Source: Nitrospirota bacterium
GTDB lineage: Bacteria > Nitrospirota > Thermodesulfovibrionia > Thermodesulfovibrionales > JdFR-85
Assembly (NCBI GenBank): GCA_003232715.1
Contig: QIJG01000002.1
Span: 1 to 9,967, forward strand
Direction: 5' to 3'
Length of the DNA stretch: 9,967 nt
The first letter of the stretch is position 1; each line of letters opens with the position of its first letter. The position numbers were made by a program, and so were the translations under genes. Positions 5,541 to 9,967 of the stretch are shown piece by piece. The notes beneath the pieces were generated by a model. The model was not told where the DNA came from. It saw only the letters and a list, made by a program, of their open reading frames with translations, and did no database searches.

Positions 5541-6477
5541 GTAAAAACCCGAACCGCTCTATAAGAAGCTTCCCACAGGAGGGGCAATAGGTGTTCTCCC
5601 CTCCCTCTCCCGGAACATTTCCCTCATACACGTATTTAAGCCCTGCCTCAAGCCCTATCTCCCTTGCCCTTCTCAATATACTCAGGGGGGTCCTCGGCTG
5701 GTCAAGCAGTTTGTTCGTCGGATAAAACTGGCTTACGTGCCAGGGAATAGCAGGGTCAACAGACTTTATAAAGTCCGCCGTCCATCTCAGAAACTCTTCA
5801 GAATCGTTATATGTGGGAATAATAAGAGTTGTAACCTCAAGCCAGATTCCCAGTTGTTTCATAAGTTTTATGGTATCCAGGACGGGCTGCAGCCTTGCGC
5901 CCACTACCTTTTTATAGAAACCGTCATCTCCCTTGAGATCGATATTATTTGCATCAAGATAAGGTGCGAACTCCCGCGCAGCCTCCGGGCTGGTATAACC
6001 ATTACTTACAAAGACGTTCTTTATACCCCGCTCATGTGCAAGACGTGCACAATCATAGGCAAACTCCATAAATATGGTCGGCTCTGTGTAAGTGTATGCT
6101 ATGCTCCTGCATCCCATCTTCTCAGCCTCATTCACCACATCCTCAGGCGTCATATCTTCACCTGCTATATCGGAATGGACCTTCGGGTACTCTGATATCT
6201 CATAGTTCTGACAATGGAGGCACCTGAAATTACACCCCATGGTCGCTATGGAATATGACCTTGAACCCGGATGGAAGTGAAAGAGCGGTTTCTTCTCTAC
6301 CGGGTCTGTATGCCCGGCGATTATCTTTCCATAGACCAGACTGAAAAGGGTACCGTCCCTGTTTTCCCTGACTGCACAGCGACCGCGTTTACCGGGCTTT
6401 ATTACACAGTAATGACAGCAGAGATGACACTTAACCTTTCCCTCATCCAGCTTTTCATAAAACATCGCCTCTTTCAT
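5467..6477 (-). CDS. amrS: AmmeMemoRadiSam system radical SAM enzyme AmrS
   Basis: This 336-residue protein matches AmrS, the radical SAM member of the AmmeMemoRadiSam set (AmrA/AMMECR1, AmrB/Memo, AmrS), also related to PflA-like activating enzymes; its substrate is not established to my knowledge. The N-terminal region carries Cys residues C17, C20, C21, C24 and C34 (CHLCCHYC...RGRCAVR). The radical SAM motif is C82-NFR-C86-LH-C89, which binds the 4Fe-4S cluster cleaving S-adenosylmethionine. Typical segments follow: YTYTEPTIFMEFAYD, VFVSNGY, NIDLKG and WHVSQFYP. Near the C-terminus are two CxxC pairs (C298/C301 and C323/C326). Length is normal for the family. The first ATG (6477) has no good ribosome binding site; the ATG at 6465, four codons in, is preceded by AGAGG only 2 bases away, so the start is uncertain. 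AmrA and AmrB are not in the window. It converges on the truncated signal-peptide ORF. Confidence 0.9.
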   Translation of the reverse strand: MKEAMFYEKLDEGKVKCHLCCHYCVIKPGKRGRCAVRENRDGTLFSLVYGKIIAGHTDPVEKKPLFHFHPGSRSYSIATMGCNFRCLHCQNYEISEYPKVHSDIAGEDMTPEDVVNEAEKMGCRSIAYTYTEPTIFMEFAYDCARLAHERGIKNVFVSNGYTSPEAAREFAPYLDANNIDLKGDDGFYKKVVGARLQPVLDTIKLMKQLGIWLEVTTLIIPTYNDSEEFLRWTADFIKSVDPAIPWHVSQFYPTNKLLDQPRTPLSILRRAREIGLEAGLKYVYEGNVPGEGGENTYCPSCGKLLIERFGFLLNATTMKNGQCPECNSLIDGIGMP

Positions 6478-6519
6478 AAAATAATGATAGCACTTTACAG
6501 TCTCTTCTTCAAGCAGAGA

Positions 6520-6538
6520 GGGCGAGGAAACCTCGCCC
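6520..6538. repeat. Perfect GC-rich hairpin GGGCGAGG-AAA-CCTCGCCC
   Basis: Eight-base arms (6520-6527 and 6531-6538) flank a 3-base loop, followed by CCTACCC. It lies between two diverging gene starts, so it is not a terminator for either. The form 'GTAGGGGCGAGG..CCTCGCCC' is typical of short dispersed REP-like palindromes. A small CGAC-TTTT-GTCG hairpin (6544-6555) follows directly. Confidence 0.55.
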
Positions 6539-6562
6539 CTACCCGACTTTTGTCGATTCTCT

Positions 6563-6591
6563 TTTACAAATTAGCCTGTATAGGTTATTCT
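6563..6591 (+). promoter_or_regulatory. Sigma70-type promoter for the DUF2007-ABC pair
   Basis: TTTACA (6563-6568) and TATTCT (6586-6591) are separated by 17 bp. The predicted start point, about 7 bases after the -10 element, falls at or next to the ATG at 6598, so the transcript may be leaderless. No Shine-Dalgarno sequence is seen before this ATG, which agrees. Confidence 0.5.
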
Positions 6592-6597
6592 ATAGGC

Positions 6598-6819
6598 ATG
6601 AATGAAAGATGGGTCACATTACGCATTACATACGACCCGCTTGAAGCAGAGATGATCGAGGACCTGCTCGAAAGCGGCGGGATACCTGTTGTCCTGAGGT
6701 CTGCAAAGGTCAGCCCCTACCCTGTAAATGTAGGACGGATGGGAGAGGTCACGATCCTGGTAAAGGAAGAGGACCGGGAGACGGCGGAAAAGGCTCTAAC
6801 CGAGGAATCTTATGAATAA
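6598..6819 (+). CDS. DUF2007 family small protein
   Basis: This 73-residue protein matches DUF2007, a small cytoplasmic domain annotated as a putative signal-transducing protein; no biochemical role is established to my knowledge. The pattern is characteristic: WVTLRITYDPLEAEMIEDLLESGGIPVVLRS, a strand-helix-strand ('changes in location on two edges' type) with the usual (D/N)xxEAxxxxxxLxxxGI core. It continues with a glycine turn (NVGRMGE) and VTILVKEEDRETAEKAL, a strand plus a closing helix. The frame stays open further upstream to 6271, but that part is only antisense to amrS, so MNERWV at 6598 is chosen as start. No ribosome binding site precedes it, while a promoter at 6563-6591 would begin transcription at the ATG, suggesting a leaderless mRNA. 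The ABC ATPase starts 6 bases after the stop, so co-expression is likely. Confidence 0.8.
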   Translation: MNERWVTLRITYDPLEAEMIEDLLESGGIPVVLRSAKVSPYPVNVGRMGEVTILVKEEDRETAEKALTEESYE

Positions 6820-6825
6820 ATTACC

Positions 6826-7890
6826 ATGGCTGAAATAAAACTGGAGAATGTAAATAAGGCATTTAAGGATACTGTAGTAATCAGGGATATGTACCTCACC
6901 ATCGCCGATGGAGAGTTTTTCACATTTTTAGGACCGAGCGGGTGCGGAAAATCAACGATACTCAATATGATTACAGGTCTTGAACCTGTAACCGGTGGCA
7001 ATATATATTTTGATAGTATCACGGTAAATGACCTTTCCCCTAAAGAGAGGGATGCGGCAATGGTCTTTCAGAACTATGCCCTCTATCCTCATATGACGGT
7101 ATACGAAAACATCGCATTTCCACTCAGGATGAAGAAGATAGATAAAGAAACAATCCTGGAAGAGGTAAAAAAGGTGGCCGCTATCCTCGGGCTTGAGGAA
7201 CTGCTGCATAGAAAGCCAAAGGAACTTTCAGGCGGGCAGAGGCAGAGGGTGGCACTTGGAAGGGCGATTGTAAGAAAGCCAAAGGTCTTTTTAATGGATG
7301 AACCCCTCTCAAACCTTGATGCAAGGCTGAGGATCGAGATGAGGGCGGAACTCAAGAGACTCCACCGGGAACTTAAGACAACGGTAGTATATGTCACTCA
7401 TGACCAGGCAGAGGCCATGAGTCTTTCCGAACGGATAGCCGTCCTGAAGATGGGAGAGATTCAGCAGTGCGCAACACCATTAGAGATATATACAAAGCCG
7501 GTCAACACCTTTGTAGCCGGATTTATAGGAAGCCCGTCAATGAATTTTTTCGAGGCTGATGTGCTCTCAAAAAAACCGCTGAGGGCGGGCTGCAACAACA
7601 GAGTTTTCGAACCTGAAGCCAGCACAACCCCTGATGCCGATACCCTCTTGTTTGGCATCAGGCCCGAGAATATAACTGTTTCTTCTGAAGAGAAAACAAA
7701 TACAGAGGCAATTGTTGAGCTTATTGAACTTGAGAGTTCAATCGTCTGGATTGATATGAGGTGGAAAGAAACAAGAATCAAAGGAAAGGCCTCTATTGAT
7801 GAGAGTATCTCGGTAGGTGACAGGGTCTTTTTAAAAATGCCCAATGAAAAGATTCACGTGTTTGACATAGAAACAGGCAGGAGATTATAA
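6826..7890 (+). CDS. MalK/UgpC-type ABC transporter ATP-binding protein
   Basis: This 354-residue ATPase belongs to the family that powers sugar, glycerol-phosphate and similar ABC importers (MalK, UgpC, MsmK). Motifs are intact: Walker A GPSGCGKST (36-44), Q-loop Q82 (VFQNYALYPHM), signature LSGGQ (134-138), Walker B VFLMDE (154-159), D-loop SNLD (162-165) and switch H192. Residues ~235-354 form the C-terminal TOBE-type regulatory domain (FGIRPENI ... VGDRVFLKMPNEKIHVFD). No permease or solute-binding gene accompanies it; the neighbour downstream is on the opposite strand. It is thus either an orphan ATPase serving several transporters, as known for MsmK, or its partners lie elsewhere. The ATG at 6826 lacks a close Shine-Dalgarno sequence (GAGGAA is about 19 bases away), suggesting coupling to the DUF2007 gene ending 6 bases earlier. 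The substrate cannot be called. Confidence 0.9.
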   Translation: MAEIKLENVNKAFKDTVVIRDMYLTIADGEFFTFLGPSGCGKSTILNMITGLEPVTGGNIYFDSITVNDLSPKERDAAMVFQNYALYPHMTVYENIAFPLRMKKIDKETILEEVKKVAAILGLEELLHRKPKELSGGQRQRVALGRAIVRKPKVFLMDEPLSNLDARLRIEMRAELKRLHRELKTTVVYVTHDQAEAMSLSERIAVLKMGEIQQCATPLEIYTKPVNTFVAGFIGSPSMNFFEADVLSKKPLRAGCNNRVFEPEASTTPDADTLLFGIRPENITVSSEEKTNTEAIVELIELESSIVWIDMRWKETRIKGKASIDESISVGDRVFLKMPNEKIHVFDIETGRRL

Positions 7891-7904
7891 AATTGGAACT
7901 CCCC

Positions 7905-8258
7905 TCAATATTCTCCGCAATGACTGCAACTCCGTAATCCTACCCTGTATGACTCTCCATCTCTGCTAACCCATCTTACAACACCATATTTCGGAACCTC
8001 AGGAGCTGAACTTTTTATCCTGATCATATTTCCCTGTATTAAAGGGTAATCTGTTACAAGCCCAACCCCCCCTGCGGATACATCTCTTACGATGCCCGTA
8101 AGCAGTATGTTCTTTACATCAGATTGTTTTTTCACGGTTATAGAATATTCAACAGCGAGTTTCAGAGGTATTCTGTCATGTCTTCTCTTGGTCAAATATT
8201 CCCCCAGCAGAAAAATAAGAGTTGATACTAAATTACGATGGATTGTTAAAACCCTCAT
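7905..8258 (-). CDS. PilZ domain protein (c-di-GMP receptor type)
   Basis: This is a single-domain PilZ protein, expected to bind cyclic di-GMP in the cytosol. Both ligand motifs are visible: RxxxR as R25-R-H-D-R29, and DxSxxG as D59-V-S-A-G-G64 (in DVSAGGVGL). The strand pattern IRIKSSAPEVPKYGVVRWVSRDGESYRVGLRS completes the barrel. It ends in CSHCGEY; the CxxC tail is unusual. Start choice: the ATG at 8258 gives 117 residues but a weak ribosome binding site and a hydrophobic leader unlike PilZ domains. A TTG at 8195 has GGGGG (8205-8201) five bases upstream and gives a compact protein beginning MTKRRHDRIPL, where the domain itself begins; I favour this start, which makes bases 8196-8258 leader. 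It converges on the ABC ATPase gene with a 14-base gap and no visible terminator. Confidence 0.8.
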   Translation of the reverse strand: MRVLTIHRNLVSTLIFLLGEYLTKRRHDRIPLKLAVEYSITVKKQSDVKNILLTGIVRDVSAGGVGLVTDYPLIQGNMIRIKSSAPEVPKYGVVRWVSRDGESYRVGLRSCSHCGEY

Positions 8259-8274
8259 AACCGAAGGTTTTAAC
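8245..8274. repeat. Inverted repeat GTTAAAACC / GGTTTTAAC at the pilZ 5' end
   Basis: Perfect 9-bp arms (8245-8253 and 8266-8274) enclose 12 bases. On the pilZ transcript the loop contains the upstream ATG (8258-8256). It lies between the candidate promoter and the preferred TTG start, so it could be an operator or an RNA hairpin affecting initiation. Confidence 0.5.
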
Positions 8275-8324
8275 CAGTAGTTTCAGCTGTAATATCGGTT
8301 GAGCTAATTGAAACATTAATTTAC

Positions 8325-8354
8325 ATTATAGCAGTAACTGAAGAAAATATACAA
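8325..8354 (-). promoter_or_regulatory. Candidate sigma70 promoter for the PilZ gene
   Basis: On the minus strand a consensus TATAAT (8330-8325) is preceded by TTGTAT (8354-8349) with 18-bp spacing. Transcription would start near 8318, giving about 60 bases of leader to the ATG at 8258 or about 120 to the TTG at 8195. Confidence 0.5.
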
Positions 8355-8358
8355 TGAT

Positions 8359-8384
8359 TTTTCTGAAGAGTGTTTTCTGAAGAG
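8359..8384. repeat. Short tandem repeat TTTTCTGAAGAG x2
   Basis: Two identical 12-base copies (8359-8370 and 8373-8384) are offset by 14 bases, in the spacer between mfd and the pilZ promoter. An imperfect hairpin (AGGAAaCAG/CTGTTCCT on the minus strand, about 8389-8410) lies just after the mfd stop, but without a T-tract, so it is only a weak terminator candidate. Confidence 0.4.
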
Positions 8385-8419
8385 GAAGGAACAGAACACT
8401 GTTTCCTGAACGTTACATC

Positions 8420-9631
8420 TCAGCCCAGCACTGCAAAAATTTCCTTTAAACTCTTCACCAACTCCGCTTTTGAACTCCAGGTTCCCTTTATTGAAAAACC
8501 TTCCTCATGGAGGCTCAAGCTTCCCCTGCAGGCATTCTCGCAGTTCAGTAGATCTTCAACCTTAACAGGTGTTTCGGGAGAGAACCTGACCTTTGCAGTC
8601 CCATTCATTGAGCTCACGGACACAATTCCCAGTCCCCTTGCCCGAACCTTAAGTTTTATCAGATCAACCAGGGAGACTGCAGGCTCAGGCAGTACTCCAA
8701 ACCGGTCCGTCATCTCTTCACCTAATGTATTGACTTCCTCATCTGAATGACAGATGCTGAGTCTTCGGTACATACTGAGTCTTATGCTCATATCCTTAAT
8801 GTATTCCTCCGGAATGTAGGCACTCAGTCCAAGGTCTATTGAGGGCTCAACCACCTCCTTCACAGGCATGCCTTTAAGGGCTGCCACCTCCTGCTGAAGC
8901 ATCTCCATATACATCTCAAATCCCACGGCATGGATATGTCCGGACTGGTCAGCTCCAAGGAGATTCCCGGCACCCCTTATTTCAAGGTCCTTCATGGCAA
9001 GTCTGAGACCTGCTCCCAGATAGCTCAGTTCCTCTATCGCCTCAATTCTCCTCCTCGCATCTTCGGTGAGCATATCAGGCGGGGGCAGAAGGAAGTATGC
9101 ATAAGCCCTCTGATTACCCCTTCCAACCCTGCCCTTCAACTGGTAGAGGTCCGCAAGACCCATCCGGTCCGCCCTGTTGATGATTATCGTATTTGCCGAT
9201 GGGATATCAATACCCGAGCCGATTATGGCTGTTGCAAGTAAAAGGTCTATGGCTCCATCCATAAACCTGAGCATCACATCCTCCAGCTCCCGACCGGCCA
9301 TCTGTCCATGAGCAATGGCAAGCCTCGCCTGAGGAACAAGCCTTAAAAGATAGTCTCCCATCCCGTAAATGTCCTTCACCCTGTTATGTACAAAAAAGAC
9401 CTGCCCTCCCCTGTCAAGCTCACTCAGCACCGCCTTTTTTATCACGGATTCATTAAATGTACTAATCATACTCTTAATCGCAAGTCTCTCCTCAGGGGGT
9501 GTCTCAATCATACTCATCTCCCTGATACCCGAAAGTGACATCTCAAGGGTCCTTGGAATCGGGGTTGCACTCATTGAGAGACAATCAACACCTTTTTTCA
9601 GTTCCTTTATCCTCTCCTTATGGGTTACACC
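8420..9631 (-). pseudogene. mfd: Mfd transcription-repair coupling factor, C-terminal fragment after frameshift
   Basis: Mfd uses ATP-driven translocation to remove RNA polymerase stalled at DNA lesions and recruits UvrA. From 9631 the frame reads GVTHKERIKELKKGVDCLS, then helicase motif III SATPIPRTL from the ATG at 9574. Motif IV (GGQVFFVHNR), the LAIAHGQM segment, motif V (LLLATAIIGSGIDIP), motif VI (QLKGRVGRG), the translocation (TRG) motif region IRGAGNLLGADQSGHIHAVGFEMY, and the C-terminal UvrA-inhibiting D7 domain ending FAVLG follow. This half is complete and well conserved. Motif V reads TAIIGSGIDIP where most Mfd proteins have TTIIExGIDIP. It is separated from the upstream half by loss of the DEEQ segment and a frame change at about 9632. 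If translated alone from 9574 it would lack Walker A and could not be active. Confidence 0.85.
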
Positions 9632-9967
9632 AAAGCACCTTTTTGCTCAAGAGCCCATGTGTGCCGATTATAATATCAACATCCCCCCGGCTCAGGGCAG
9701 CAAGAGTCTTTTTTGTCTCAGAGACAGATTTAAAACGGCTCAGGAAATCAATCTTTAATGGAAAGGCCGAAAACCTTGCCTGAAAATTCCTGAAATGCTG
9801 CTCACAGAGAATAGTGGTCGGGACGAGTACTGCAACCTGCTTTCCATCATAAACCGTCTTAAATGCTGCTCGCATCGCCATCTCTGTCTTACCGTAGCCC
9901 ACATCACCACACAGCAACCTGTCCATGGGCCGTGGGGATTCCAGATCTCTCTTTATCTCTTCCCATG
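9618..9967 (-). pseudogene. mfd: Mfd fragment upstream of frameshift (partial at window edge)
   Basis: The frame is open to the right edge (..WEEIKRDLESPRPMDRLLCG), so the N-terminal Mfd domains lie outside the window. Visible here are Walker A/motif I GDVGYGKTE, motif Ia (VLVPTTILCEQH), motif Ib/Ic (FPLKIDFLSRF, DIIIGTHGLLSKKVL). After KKVL the protein ends in WCNP and TAA (9620-9618). In intact Mfd this point is followed by about 15 residues of the type FKDLGLLIIDEEQRF. Those are absent, and the next expected residues, GVTHKERI, appear in another frame from 9631. A loss of about 44 nt explains the pattern. The missing part contains the DEEQ box that binds Mg-ATP, so the product would be inactive even if the frame were restored. 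Confidence 0.85.

Noticed and set aside
6271..6597. Upstream in-frame extension of the DUF2007 protein
   Set aside because: The added residues are antisense to amrS and to a REP-like hairpin, and the DUF2007 domain begins exactly at MNERWV (6598).
7089..7844. Long minus-strand open frames opposite the ABC ATPase
   Set aside because: They mirror a gene with every ABC motif intact and have the serine-rich composition of antisense frames.
7891..7904. Bidirectional terminator between the ABC ATPase and PilZ genes
   Set aside because: The 14-base gap holds no inverted repeat.
9618..9632. Programmed frameshift or intein/intron in mfd
   Set aside because: Sequence is missing rather than inserted, and the lost segment encodes an essential ATPase motif, so recoding cannot restore the protein.

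Overview
The window looks like a chromosomal stretch from a Gram-negative, probably anaerobic bacterium of moderate GC content. The gene mix fits Nitrospirota (Thermodesulfovibrio-like) or a deltaproteobacterial lineage: an AmmeMemoRadiSam-type radical SAM enzyme, a bacterial eRF1-like protein, an AMIN-type cell-wall amidase, a PilZ protein and a NifU-type scaffold. This placement is inferred from gene content and protein style; no rRNA or marker phylogeny is available in the window.

Layout. Bases 1-478 hold the 5' part of a minus-strand gene of unknown function, with an N-terminal FHVQTE motif, that runs off the left edge. A 327-base divergent spacer with several inverted repeats and a good sigma70 promoter follows. 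The plus strand then carries a tight run of five genes: NifU C-terminal-type Fe-S scaffold, periplasmic N-acetylmuramoyl-L-alanine amidase (frameshifted near its end), an EcfT/CbiQ-like membrane protein, an AI-2E/PerM family membrane protein, and an eRF1-like (baeRF) protein with a zinc ribbon. The last two junctions are both 14-base overlaps. Bases 5041-5345 form a gap that contains a roughly 133-bp MITE-like element with perfect 14-bp terminal inverted repeats and an 8-10 bp flanking direct repeat. A short signal-peptide ORF with a TTG start follows; it looks like the stump of a lost secreted protein and runs into the 3' end of the convergent amrS gene. amrS is divergent from a plus-strand pair, a DUF2007 protein and a MalK/UgpC-type ABC ATPase. 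The right end is minus strand: a small PilZ protein, then mfd (transcription-repair coupling factor), which enters from the right edge and is frameshifted.

The main surprise is gene damage. mfd has lost about 44 nt, exactly the stretch that should encode the DEEQ (Walker B/motif II) segment, and the downstream part continues in another frame. The amidase has lost about 29 nt after its catalytic glutamate, and the normal C-terminal helix is readable in the +1 frame. Together with the truncated signal-peptide ORF this means either real gene decay or assembly/consensus errors; the sequence alone cannot separate these.

No tRNA, rRNA, CRISPR array or complete insertion sequence was recognised. 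Several genes normally work with partners that are absent here: the EcfT-like protein without S component or ATPases, the MalK-type ATPase without permeases, and AmrS without AmrA/AmrB. The window is therefore mostly housekeeping and orphan components rather than one self-contained new system.
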